60,000 nt of DNA. It comes from Adiantum capillus-veneris (lineage: Eukaryota; Streptophyta; Polypodiopsida; Polypodiales; Pteridaceae). The stretch spans positions 75,029,935-75,089,934 of the forward strand of contig CM043950.1 of NCBI GenBank assembly GCA_014529385.2. Reading direction: 5' to 3'. Shown one piece after another: positions 49,881-60,000 of the stretch. The position numbers and the translations under genes were made by a program. Below the pieces are notes generated by a model. The model searched no databases and was not told where the DNA came from. It worked only from the letters and a program-made list of their open reading frames with translations. Within the stretch, counting starts at the first letter, position 1; each line of letters starts with the position of its first letter.

Positions 49881-50175
49881 TGAAAATGAACGGGTGAATG
49901 AAATACACATGTATCAATGATGCAGGATGTGAACCTAACAAGAGACCTGTCAATCAAAGGAAAGAAGAGAAGCTTTGTAATGATGAATTTGATGAGCTAG
50001 ATAAACAGCATGAAAGGGCAGATGTAATGCCACAACATGCGACAACGCACAAGGCTGCTGCAGATGGTAAAGAAACAGATGATGATGATGATGATTTTAT
50101 CATGATTACTCATCCCAAACACAAGCCCCCTACAACTGATCAAACAAGAATCTTAGAGTAAATAGTTAAGAGTGT

Positions 50176-50295
50176 GCAAGAGGAAGGTAGGAATGCTCAA
50201 GAGGAAGGTTTCAGGACTGACAGTGGGCTGATTGCGCAAGAGGAAGGTAGGAATGCTCAAAAGGAAGGTTTTAGGACTGACAGTGGGCTGATTGC
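50176..50295 (+). repeat. 60-bp in-frame tandem duplication
   Basis: GCAAGAGGAAGGTAGGAATG begins at 50176 and 50236. It encodes QEEGRNAQEEGFRTDSGLIA twice with one substitution, so it is recent and frame-preserving. Confidence 0.9.
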
Positions 50296-51639
50296 GCAAG
50301 ACACCAGTGATGACAGCCCCCTACAAGGTTTTGTAAACAAAGTGAAATTAAAGAGAAAAGGTGTCCTAGAAGAGATTCAGGAAGAACCTGGGGACGAGAA
50401 ATGTGCAGCCCCTCCGAGCACCTTGGATGACATAAAGGAACGCACCAGAGGTGAAAAGAAATCCATTCGCTCACGTGATTGCAAGAAATTATGTTGAATT
50501 TGTTCCCTGTTGTGTCCAAGTTATGTAGCGCTAGCAAGCTCCACACCCTGTGGCATGTATCTCTCTAGATATTCATAATGTAAAAACTCTTTGCAATATT
50601 ATTTATTGTGCAACAGTCTAGTAGTTTTTTCTTGTCCTTTATGATGTCTTTATTTGATAGCATTTCCATGTCACAGGGCAAGAGAATTTGCAGCTAGTTA
50701 CCTTGCATGATTTGAATTATTCCATTGCATGCAAAACCATACAAAAGCGGCGTATTGCCAATGCTAGATAGCTACAAAAAGAAAAATCCGAGATTGAGAA
50801 GCACGTGGCTAGCTATCTTAAACGCTTAACAAAAATAAATGAGTACTTCAGTTATGTTCATCCCTCAGGGGAAGTTATTTTTACTGAGTGGTATGCACTG
50901 CCAGACCCAATATGCGTGCCATAGCCATTGCCAGACGAGGGGCGCACTTTGGTTATTGATTTAAATGGCCTGCTTGTTCAAGTTGTAGAGCCAATAAAGT
51001 ACAATGTACAAGATAGGAGGTTGGTATTTTGTCGCAAAGATATCCACAAATTTTTGGATTGGTGCCTCCGGTTTTTCCATGTGTATATATGGAGCACTAG
51101 CATGGCACCTAAAGTGAATGCAACATTAGAAACAATATTCAAAGAGCAGCGGGATAAGCTGAGAGTTGTTTTTACACAGGGTCATTGTAGTGGCCATCCT
51201 TGCAAATAAATAATAAGCATGTATTCTTGAAGGATTTAAGATTGTTTTGGAAGAGTTGCAACTTTGGGCCCCAAAATAGTATAATTATTGATGATAGTAT
51301 GTACAAAGTGTGCCAGAATCCTGAAAGAAGTTGGATTGTTACTCCCAAGATAGAGGACTAGACCAAAGAACAACGACAAAACTTCCTGATAAATACTTTG
51401 AGCAGCTGGCTGTTCCTATAGATGCAATCAGAGGATCGTGCACCGTATACAGCTGAAAATGCGTTTCATACTGCCCCAGATTTTTTTTCACATCAAGTGA
51501 TCAAGAGGCAGGAATCCGAAATGCACCGCCACAACGTGGCCCAGCGTAATGAAGCCATGCGTAGGAGACAAAGGGAGACTGATGAAGAAGCTGAAAGACA
51601 TAAGAGAGAGAGGCTACAGAGGGAAAAATTAGAGAAGCA

Positions 51640-51760
51640 ACAACAGAAAGAGAGTTGCAAGAACCAAAAGCTCAGTAAGAAGAAGAAAGAGAGCAAGACC
51701 TAAAAGCTCAGCAAGAAGAAGAAAGAGAGCAAGACCTGAAAGCTCAGCAACAAACAAAGA
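51640..51760 (+). repeat. Short Lys/Gln/Glu-rich tandem repeats in the coiled-coil tail
   Basis: AAAGCTCAG(T/C)AAGAAGAAG and AAAGAGAGCAAGACC are repeated two to three times, extending the coiled-coil coding region past its apparent stop. Confidence 0.7.
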
Positions 51761-52019
51761 AGCAAACTGACACTGGGCAAAAGAGAGTGTACAAGCGCGC
51801 TAAACCACAATCTTATCCAGAGTAGGAGGCTCTATGCAGTTTCGTAACATTATGAGGGAAATTTGTAAATTGCCTTTCCAATGTTTGTAACTATTCCAAC
51901 ATTCACTTCAGATAGTAATGATCAGATCCTGTACTATTCTTGTTTTGAAGACAATACTATGTGTACTATTGGCATCTTGTAAACATTGAATTTTTATACA
52001 TGTTTGTTGGAAATCAACA

Positions 52020-53395
52020 AAGATATGCTAATTAGCATAATGTTTATGCTAGCTAGCAGATTGTTTATGCTAACACAACCAAATCAATATGCCAATTAGA
52101 ATACATTCTAATTAGCATACTGTGTATTTTTATTGTTGCTAACTTCCACTCAGAGCATACCATAGTATGCTAATTAGCATATATAGTATATAGGCAGCTG
52201 CCATATTTTCTCCTTGAAACCAACAATGGTATGTTAATCAGTATACTGTCTATGCCAACTGGCATAAACAATATGCTAATTAACATGCATGGTATGCTAA
52301 TTAGCATTCCTTCAATTAGCATATTGTGGATTTTTGCTTTTGCTAACTTCCACTCACAACATAGTATGCTAATTAGCATACAGAGTATATAGAAAGCTGC
52401 CATCCCTTCTTGAAACCAACATAGAGTATGCTAATTAGCATACATGATATGCTTATTGGCATACACGGTATACAAAGAGTTGTTATCTCTTCTCCGTGAA
52501 ACCAAAGAACCTATGCTAATTAGCATACTGTTTATCCCAATTAACTATGCTAATTAGCATACCCACAGAATGAGGATTGGCATAAACAGTATGCTAATTA
52601 GCATACATAGGATAGAGAGACCTGTCATCTCTTCTCCTTAAAACCAGCAAAGATATGATTATTAGCATATTGTTTATGCCAACTAGCAAAAACAGTATGT
52701 TTATTAGCATACTATGTATGCTAATAAACATACCTTCAATTAGCATACTGTGCATTTTTGTTTGTGCTAGCTTCCACTCACAGCATAGTATGCTAATTAG
52801 ACCACATAGTATACAGAAAGCTGTCATCTCTTCTCCTTAAAACCAGCAAATGTATTCCAATTAGCATACTATTTCTGCCAACTGGCATAAACAATATGCT
52901 AATTAGAATACAGAGAGAACTGAAAGCTGCCATCTCTTCTCCTTGAAACCAGCAAAGGTATGCTAATTAGCATACACAATATACAAAAAGTGGCCATCTC
53001 TTCTTCCTTAAACTAGCAAGGGTATGCCAGCTAGCATAAAGAGTAATTAGCATACTGTTTATGACAGTTGGCACAAACAGTATGCTAATTAGCATTCCAC
53101 TCACAACATAGTATACTAATCAGCATACACACTATACAGAAAGCTTCCATCTCTTCTCCTTGAAAACTAGCAAAGTTGTGCTAATTAGAAAACTATTTGT
53201 GCTAACTAGAATATATAAGTTTATGCTAATCAACATATATAGTATGCTAATTAGTAAAGTATACAAGAATCTGCCATCTCTTCTCCTTTAAAACCAGCAA
53301 AAGGTATGCTAATTAGAACATTTTGTGTGCTAACTAGCATTAATAGGATGCTAATTAGCATACCCACATAACACAATTAGAACACAATGAGACAG
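52020..53395. repeat. Array 2 of TATGCTAATTAGCATA-type palindromes with higher-order units
   Basis: At least seven exact copies of the 16-bp palindrome occur between about 52150 and 53000, among many near copies. A second motif, GCTGCCATCTCTTCTCCTTG followed by AAACCAGCAAA, recurs about nine times between palindromes, so the array has a complex higher-order unit of roughly 100-210 bp. Array 1 lacks this second motif. Confidence 0.9.
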
Positions 53396-53690
53396 GTTGT
53401 ACAAATAATCTCTCTTAAACTAAGACCCCTCTGTGATAGACACCAGGGATTTTAATTACACGATGACGCATTTTGTTAAATGTTAATTATTGTTGTTATT
53501 ATCACTATTTTTTTCATGTTAATAACATATCTAATGTCATGACTTACGAAAACCGGTAGAAAACGTAGAACCGGCGGGGCAACCACAAACCCCGGCAGGC
53601 CCGGCGAGCATATTATGAATCTCGACGGGCCTGGCGGGCAAAGCAAGAATCCCGTCGGCCCCGTCATGTACCCCCTCCATATTTGGTGGC
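53396..53690. other. Spacer with a GC-rich interval before the hAT gene
   Basis: About 53560-53670 is unusually GC-rich for this region, with repeated CCCGGC/GGGCCTGGCGGGC phrases that can pair with each other. It may belong to the end of the hAT element. Terminal inverted repeats could not be confirmed. Confidence 0.4.
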
Positions 53691-53700
53691 TCTATATAAC
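53690..53700 (+). promoter_or_regulatory. Candidate TATA box for the hAT gene
   Basis: CTCTATATAACCC lies about 85 bp upstream of a splice-donor-like AAAG|GTAAAAG (53775). The downstream acceptor GTATTGCAG| at about 54561 would make the tandem repeats at 53826-54430 a 5' leader intron. Confidence 0.45.
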
Positions 53701-53825
53701 CCTGTAGTAGACATCACATCACATCACCGCTTCCTCTAAATTTGGTCATCCTTTAAAATTTAGAAGAAAAACTAAAGGTAAAAGAATGAATAGTCTTTAA
53801 AAAAAATTAAAACTTAATGAAACTC

Positions 53826-54430
53826 TGATCATGGATCATTAGTTCTTTTTTGGACTGAACTGATTCTTGAAAGGAGGTAGAAAGGTGAATCTTTGGGTCG
53901 GTATCTCTACATTTGGGATGGACTAATCTCATGTTTGGTTCACCGTTATATTTGCTAAATTGATTGCTATATTGATTAGAACTTCTATCATGGGTCATTA
54001 GTTCTTTTTTGGACTGAACTGATTCTTGAAAAGAGATAGAAAGGTGAATCTTTGGGTCGATATCTCTACTTTTGGGATGGACTGATCACATGTTTGATTC
54101 ACCGTTGTATTTGCTTGCTATTCCGATTAGAGCTCCAATCATGGGTCATTAGTTCTTTTTTGGACTGGACTGATTCATGAAAGGAGGTAGGAAGGTGAAT
54201 CTTTGGGCCGATATCTCTACTTTTGGGATGGACTGATCACATGTTTGATTCACCGCTGTATTTGCTTGCTATTTCGATTAGAGCTCCAATCATGGGTCAT
54301 TAGTTCTTTTTTGGACTGGACTGATTCATGAAAGGGGTAGGAAGGTGAATCTTTGGGTCGATATGTCTACTTTTGGGATGGACTGATCACATATTTGATT
54401 CACCGTTGTATTTGCTTGCTCATGTTTGAG
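53826..54430 (+). repeat. Four ~151-159-bp tandem repeats upstream of the transposase
   Basis: TCATTAGTTCTTTTTTGGAC starts at 53836, 53995, 54146 and 54297. The units are highly similar and the last two most alike. They lie between the candidate TATA box and the transposase start codon, probably within a leader intron. Confidence 0.9.
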
Positions 54431-54574
54431 TAGATTGAGGTTATTTTCTTCAGGCTTCACTACTACGCTTGTGTGTGATATTGATTATAACGCTAATGTT
54501 TGGTTTGAATAATACTTGAAAGAAGAGATAGCATACTGAGCTATGTTTATTGGTATTGCAGGCATCCAATAAGT

Positions 54575-56868
54575 ATGTCTTCCACCGGGAATGTCAGCGG
54601 TGGTGTTGGTGTCCCAAGCCTGGCTTCCTTGAGGAGACCTCCTACCTCAATGCCAGGTCCTGCTTCGCAGGGCACCACTTCGCAGGGCAAGTGAAAGGCA
54701 GGTGGAAAAAGTCCACAACCCGAGTGGAATTTTGCCACAAATTTAAATAAGTATCAATATTGGAAATGTAACTTTTGTGGGGAAGAGAAATCTAGAGGAG
54801 CACCAAGAATAAGGGATCATTTTCTAGGTGGCAATACCAAAATTCAAGGAGGAAAGTGCAAGGGCTTAGGTGCAGAAGAAGCAGCTATGCTCTTAAAAGC
54901 TTTAATTGGTAAGCTAATTTCCACGAGAAAAAGATCAAAACTCTCTACTTTCGACCATCACACCCCCGCATCGATAAGATCAAACCAGTATGAGGGATCA
55001 TTGGGTGTAACGCCCACCAATGGGAGCACTCAAAGTAGGGAACCAACTTCTCATATCGATGGAAGTACTCCTCCAAACCATGTATCTCCTGACTTTCAGG
55101 TAGTTTCATCAAAAAGTAGACAGGTTAGCTTATAGAGGAGCTTCAAAACACTTGCCTTAGAAGAAGCACAACTTGCACTAGCTAAATCCATCTATTTCAC
55201 TGGGGGATCATTGGCCATTGTCACCCGTGATGCATGGAAGTCAGCTTAGAAACGCATTGGGGAGTATGGTGCTGGATTTACCCCTCCAACATATCACCAT
55301 ATGAAAACCAACTGTTGGATAAATGTTACACAAGCACACAACAGGATATTCAAAGGGTAATATTAAATGCAACAGAACAATCTCGATACACCATAGTTAG
55401 TGATGGTTGGTCCAATGTTCAAAGGCGGCTGTTGATCAACATCATGCTTGTATGTCCTCGTGGTGAATGTTTTATCAAAGCTGTGGATAGCTCTGGTCAA
55501 ATAAAGTCTGGCAGTTTTATAGCTAACATCATTGGCGACGCAGTTGAGGAGCTTGGAAAAGAAAATGTTCTCCAAGTAATCATGGACAATGCCAAAAATT
55601 GCAGGGCTGCAGGTAGAATACTTGAAAGTCGCTTCTCTCACCTATATAGTGGTGGTTGCAGTACACACAACTTGAACTTGGTATTGCAAGATTGGTACAA
55701 GAGGGAGGACACAGAGTGGTTCAAATGGATAGTAGACAATGCTCGCTTAATAGTCAAGTTTGTTTTGAAGCGTCAGAGGGTTCTTGACATGTACCGTCAG
55801 AGGATGTCTACTATGTTAAAACTGCCGTGCGAAACTAGATTTTGCACCAACTACGATACGGTAGAATCACTAATAAAAAATAAGAATGCTATGATGGAGA
55901 CATTTGTTTGTGCCACTTTTTCAGAATGGGAGGCTAGTCAAAGGGAGAAGATAAAAAGCAAAATAGGGGTGATTAGAGATCTACTAGCTGATCACCACTT
56001 CTGGGATGATGTGGTGGATGTGCACAATGTCATGATGCCCATTATGCTCGCATTACGCCAACTGGATTTTGCCTTGCCTAACATAGGTAAGGTGTGGATG
56101 GCTTGGTGGACTGTTCAAGAAAGCCTTGTAAATCCAGAGGAGCCCCAGGAGCCAATTGTGAAGCCTTGGAAGACACCATTCACTCAAAAGAGGAGAGAAA
56201 TTTTGAGAAAGTATGTCCATGGTCGATGGGTTGGAGCACATAGTCCACTACACAGCGTAGCTTTCTTATTGGATCTAGAGTATTGGGAAATGGAAATAGA
56301 GAAACTTGATGAGGAGGTGCTGGAAAACTTTTATGATGTGATAGGCAGGTTTTATGATGATCCTGATGAGCATGCATCAGCTGTTATTGATCTTACGAAG
56401 TTTAAACTCAAAGAGGGTAAGTTTGGTACAGAATTTGTGCAGAAACTTGCCACGGAGCAACCAGCGTGGAAGTGGTGGATGATGAATGGTGGTAGTGCAC
56501 CCACCCTTAAATGCCTAGCTGTTAGAATCCTAGCCCAATGTGCATCCAATTCAAGTTCTGAGAGAAACTGGAGTACATATAAATATGTACATTCCACCAT
56601 TAGAAACCGCCTTCTAAATTCAAGAGCTGAAAAATTGGTGTATATGTACTGCAACCATCGGCTATTGGCAAGAGTGCAAGCTGAGAACTACAAAGAGGAG
56701 ATGCCGCGCTGGGCTTATGACGTAACCAATGATGAGGTGGACGAAGACAGTGAGCTGCAAGGGGAATCTCATGAAGTAGAGACTACATGTACTTTAGAAG
56801 AGATTGAAGAGAATTTGGAAATTGAACCAACTTTGACCCGTAGCAGCAAGCGACGGTGGTTTAATTAA
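54575..56868 (+). pseudogene. hAT-family transposase (DUF659 type), four lesions
   Basis: From ATG 54575, just after a splice-acceptor-like site, the frame gives a Ser/Pro/Gly-rich N-terminus. It then gives a BED-type zinc finger (YWKCNFCGEEKSRGAPRIRD), a linker, and KRIGEYGAGFTPPTYHHMK. In-frame stops lie at 54692 (TGA), 55133 (TAG) and 55247 (TAG), and one base is lost near 55310. The remaining 544 codons to 56868 are uninterrupted: VSDGW (catalytic D), VLQVIMDNAKNC (second D), CSTHNLNL, CETRFCTNYDTVESL, and the C-terminal dimerisation domain with SSSERNWSTYKYVHS (catalytic E) and RNRLLNSRAEKLVY. All three DDE residues are present. It would cut and paste the element if intact. Confidence 0.9.
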
Positions 56869-57155
56869 TAGATTATCGAATCCATTGAGTGACTTCTGCT
56901 TAAGTTCAGAAACTGTTTATCTTATAAGATTTTTGTTATATTTAGTTTAAGGTTTAGACATTTGCTTAATAATAAACGAAGCCCTTAAAAACCTTTACAA
57001 GGCCACAAATCACTATTAAAGCTTCATAATATACAAAGCCCTAACAAATCGTTGCATTATCACATATCATAATTGAAGCTGAAGAGAAGACAATTCACAA
57101 TTCACTAATAAATTCTCGCAAGACAACGAGTCAATGCTATCAAATGTTACAAAAA
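56869..57155. other. 3' flank shared by two convergent genes
   Basis: It contains AATAAA-like signals for the hAT gene (AATAATAAAC near 56968). The minus-strand RING gene ends at 57156, so the two genes are convergent with about 290 bp between their stops. No terminal inverted repeat was found. Confidence 0.5.
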
Positions 57156-58098
57156 CTATCCAAGTGATAGTGAAATATTTGTGAGAATATCTTCATTCTC
57201 CTGTTCACGCTGACATTTAAGCTTATTATAGTCTTCGGACATTTTAAACATTGCATATAGCTTTTTGGATATCTCAAACTCACATATAGCACAATGAAAT
57301 GTATTCATCATGCTTTGCATCAAGCATGATATATGATACATATGTCCGCATGGCAAGCTGAAGTGACCACACCACTCATGAAAGAATGATCTACATATGG
57401 GGCAAGGACCACCTTGCTCACCAGAAGCTGGAGGGGCCTCAATAGATGTTGGGTGCTCAATCAATGTGGCAGCATTTTGTTTTTTTATAGTCGCCTCTAA
57501 CTCTTTTACGTGGCGAGATAGCACATTCACCTCCCTTTGCAAGTCTCTATTTAGGGTTTCTTCTGCATGAGAGCCTTGTGTAGCTTGTGATGCTTGCCTG
57601 AGTTGAGTTTGAAGCTCCTCCTTAACTTGATGCACCTTCTAGTGCCAATGACATCTCTTGCCGTGTGACAGTGATTGCAGTACTGCGAATGTCCGCAACC
57701 GTCATGTGAGGTGTCCTTGAGCTAAAGTCCACTGCTTCACCCAAGAAATAATGCATGTATAACATCTTGGCAAACCACAATGGACAATCCATATGATACA
57801 TAGCATGACCCATAACATCGAGATATATGTTCTCTCCATTGTCTCGTATGTCTGCATTAATGCATTGTGATAGCTTGAGTTGGCCTTTCTTGATGTTGTC
57901 ATCTGCAACGCCTGGCCATATGGATTTCACCATTTCTCGGTCAATCCTAGTGTTCACCTCTTTCCATTGTGTACCCACCGGGTTGTCCCACTGGGAGCAA
58001 CGAGCAGCAATTCAAGCGGTGTCGTTCACTCCACCGCCTTGACACATGGATCTGAGATGCTCAAAAGCGCGCTTAGCCCTTTGATTATCATTATCCAT
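57156..58098 (-). pseudogene. Coiled-coil RING-H2 protein gene, one stop and one frameshift
   Basis: The probable start is ATG 58098-58096 (MDNDNQRAKRAFEHLRSM). An in-frame TGA is at 58014-58012. The frame then stays open to 57622 through an unrecognised domain (EVNTRIDREMVKSIWPG; MGHAMYHMDCPLWFAKMLY). A one-base shift near 57635 leads into a coiled coil (LNRDLQREVNVLSRHVKELE) and a RING-H2 finger. The finger spacing is C-x2-C-x14-C-x-H-x2-H-x2-C-x10-C-x2-C (CPIC, CGHMYHISC, CAIC), complete in all eight ligands. RING-H2 proteins are usually E3 ubiquitin ligases. With only two lesions it may be a recent pseudogene, or the shift may hide an intron. Confidence 0.7.
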
Positions 58099-58140
58099 AT
58101 CCTGATTAAACACTATACTTCAGTTATGGCATACAAACTT

Positions 58141-58290
58141 AATGATAATCAATTTCTATAACAGTAACCACCATTTTACGACAATCAATTGCTATAATTT
58201 GAACCACCATTTTACGTCAATCAATTGATATTAGAATAACCACCATCTTACGACAATCAATTGATATAAGAGTAACCACCATTTTTTAAA
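58141..58290. repeat. 36-bp tandem repeat, about four units
   Basis: ACCACCATTTTACG and ACAATCAATTG alternate with a 36-bp period (ACCACC at 58167, 58203 and 58239). It lies between the two minus-strand genes. Confidence 0.85.
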
Positions 58291-58502
58291 TCAATGAATG
58301 ACAATCAGTGACTCCACGTGGCTTATTGCTTGAAACTTAAGAGAAAAAAAAACTCATAGAAAATTTGTTGTCTATTGAGATATAACAAAGTGTTTTTATT
58401 ACTCATACATCATCCATTGCACATAAAACCCAATTTTTAAAAGTTCTTTTATAAGTCACAAGTCTTAGAAAACCCTGCTTAATAAAGTACATCATATATC
58501 CA

Positions 58503-59984
58503 TCATAAAAAGGCTACACTCATTTCAGAGGGAGGGCGTAAGCATCGTTCTGGCTGGGCTTCAAATCTTTCTAATTCTTCGTCCAAAAGTGCCAAGGTCT
58601 TTCTGTCTGTGGATTTATTCCTCACCCAACCTTCCACAACAATCCTAGATATGGCTTGTACCTCCACTGAAACATTATGTTTGAACCAATCTGTGCTGTA
58701 GTAGTTAGAGAACTCTCCACAAAACTTACAAAATTTCCATATCACCCATCCTATGGTGTACACATCTGTGGCCTTGGTCCATGGGCATAAATTCTTGCCA
58801 TCTAGTAACTCAAGAGCTCGCCAAGGATGAAGCTTTTGCCAGTTTTCATCGGTATTGTTGGTCTTTTGTGTCTCTAAGCCAACACGCAGAGCCAATCCCC
58901 AATCAATTATTCCAATACGGGGAGTGAGATCCTTGGTAAAGTCCAACATGATGTTCCATGGATGGAGATCATTGTGGATCACTCCCTCGTCATGTGCGAA
59001 TCGCAATGGCTTCACCAAGACATGGATCAACTAGGGATCATGATTGCACAGGCTCTTGATACGTTTTTTCTTGTCTTCAGAGGGTTGCTCCCATTTAAAG
59101 TCTTTAGGGATCTTTCCTTTCCCCTCTTGATGCGCTACAAGCGTCGTGAAAGAGCCATGTGGAAGGGGCACTGTCTCCATAAGATCACCTAAAGTCCCCC
59201 CATTGAAGTAGGGGAATATCATAAACCATGGCAACGTTAGAGAGTGGGAAATACTCCTCACAATCCCTCTATGGTTGAGATCTACTCCACTTTCTGATGC
59301 AAAGCTTTTCCATTGATGCTTGGCCTGTCCTTTGAACTCCTTGGCACAATAAGTATTCGTTGCAGGAAGGAAACTGATCCCTTTGATTTGAACTTGCCAC
59401 CCTGTGCCATAAGCCCCTGACCCAAGTTTCTTGATCTTCTTAATGGACTTATTTGGAATGCCCAAAGTCATACTACATTCAGAATTGTATATACTGCTCT
59501 CCAGGTGACTGGCAGAAGCAATAGCACCCGATGTTCCCTCAATGGCAGCCTCCTCAATAAACGGTTCTCCAACTTGGCTGCTCCCCATAACTCTCGTGAT
59601 AGCCTTTCGCATTTTCTTGCTTAGGCCAAACTGTGTGTCTATGTGGGATGCTCGCCTTGACCTCTCCTTTTCATCTCTCCATCTCGCGTTCCAATGCTCT
59701 AGCTTACCCTTGTCTACTTCTTGAGGGCATTCCTCTTTCAAATCAGAGGCCACCTTGGGCAAATTGCCCACCCAACTGCTTAGTAATGAGATTATTAATT
59801 CGAATGTTTTGTCTGGATATAACAACAAAATTTTGCGGACAATCTCACTGTATAATGATTGCAATCTAGACTCATCTGCAACAATCTGCGCTATATTGTC
59901 GGGATCTAGTGCACTGACGATTGTAATCAACAATTGTCTAATTTTCTTTTTGAACTCTATTAGTGAAGTAGCAGAAGGATCCAT
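58503..59984 (-). pseudogene. Protein kinase gene with a single in-frame stop
   Basis: From ATG 59984 an N-terminal region of about 180 residues (no domain recognised, helical) precedes a kinase domain. The domain has the Gly-rich loop LGSGAYGTGWQV, the ATP-binding Lys in YCAKEFKG (residue ~215), a hinge-like IFPYFNGGTLGDL, the catalytic loop VIHNDLHPWNIML, the metal-binding DWG in RIGIIDWGLAL (DFG in most kinases) and ATDVYTIGWVIWKF. The frame is continuous over about 493 residues except for one TAG at 59031-59033. HND instead of HRD marks a non-RD kinase, and Asp and Asn are retained. Without the stop it could be active. The substrate is unknown. The gene ends just past EMSVAFL at 58503. 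Confidence 0.8.
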
Positions 59985-60000
59985 TTTGCCTGCAATGGTA

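Larger units (their letters stand above)
49898..51850 (+). pseudogene. FCP1/NIF-type HAD phosphatase-like gene relic with coiled-coil tail
   Basis: An acidic N-terminal part (DDDDDDFIMITHP) with a 20-residue tandem duplication leads, after a probable intron (about 50495-50680), into a helical stretch and then the catalytic-like region. The parts of that region are RTLVIDLNGLLVQVVEP (motif I, D at 50958), VYIWSTSMAPKV (motif II), FLKDLRLFW (Lys) and SIIIDDSMYKVCQNPERSW (motif IV, D at 51290 and 51293). Motif I has Asn (50964) where active FCP1/SCP phosphatases have the second Asp. A charged coiled coil (51480-51700) follows. Stops occur at 50159, 50769, 50922, 51359 and 51419, with a frame change near 51207. 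The family is clear. Activity is unlikely. Confidence 0.7.

Noticed and set aside
48318-53395. CRISPR-like array of short repeats
   Set aside because: Repeat spacing is irregular, spacers are themselves repeat variants, and the surrounding genes are plant transposon-type. It is a palindrome-rich satellite.
53396-57155. hAT terminal inverted repeats and 8-bp duplication
   Set aside because: No convincing complementary pair was found between the GC-rich interval near 53.6 kb and the DNA after the transposase.
54575-59984. Stop-codon reassignment or programmed readthrough explaining in-frame stops
   Set aside because: All three stop codons occur in-frame in different genes, accompanied by frameshifts and mutated active-site residues. 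Pseudogene decay is simpler.

Overview
The window looks like nuclear DNA of a land plant with a large, repeat-rich genome. Supporting signs are nested LTR retrotransposons with plant-type primer-binding sites, a dual-RNase-H (Tat-type) Ty3/gypsy element, a plant-style L1 LINE with a DUF4283-like ORF1, a DUF659/hAT transposase, GT-AG introns and many (CT/GA)n microsatellites. I cannot name the species; a seed-free plant (fern, lycophyte) or a gymnosperm are both possible. No intact gene can be claimed with certainty. Almost every coding region carries in-frame stops or frameshifts.

Layout. 1-3560: a diverged ~285-bp tandem repeat with a hairpin motif, split by a solo LTR (300-3021, TSD CTTGG). 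5.0-6.8 kb (minus): a decayed Ty3/gypsy fragment with an integrase C-terminus followed by a retropepsin-like domain. 6.8-9.4 kb: two ~495-bp direct repeats flanking a Ty1/copia gag remnant. 9.4-15.3 kb: mostly uninformative, with microsatellites and one minus-strand coding remnant. 15.4-17.6 kb: gag-like remnant, polypurine tract and probable 3' LTR of another gypsy element. 19.35-24.40 kb: a nearly complete but dead LINE bounded by a 16-bp target-site duplication. 24.4-28.9 kb: noncoding DNA with a 48-bp minisatellite and two ~670-bp direct repeats.

28.9-45.6 kb: a spliced coiled-coil gene relic that appears to be cut by a three-level nest. The outermost layer is a Tat-type gypsy element (about 30.93-45.36 kb). 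Its 3' LTR holds a small noncoding element with 142-bp LTRs (38945-44482, TSD GAAAT). That element in turn holds a second solo LTR (41024-44335, TSD GGGGG) of the same family as the one at 300-3021. The uninterrupted 5' LTR of the gypsy element supplies the empty site for the middle layer.

45.7-60 kb: AT-rich DNA, then two dense arrays of the palindrome TATGCTAATTAGCATA and variants (48.32-49.88 and 52.02-53.40 kb) flanking an FCP1/NIF-type HAD phosphatase-like relic. Then follow a tandem-repeat leader with a hAT transposase gene (54.6-56.9 kb), and on the minus strand a coiled-coil RING-H2 gene (57.16-58.10 kb) and a protein-kinase gene (58.50-59.98 kb). Each of these is broken by only a few lesions, most explicable as single C-to-T changes, as expected for methylated, decaying DNA.
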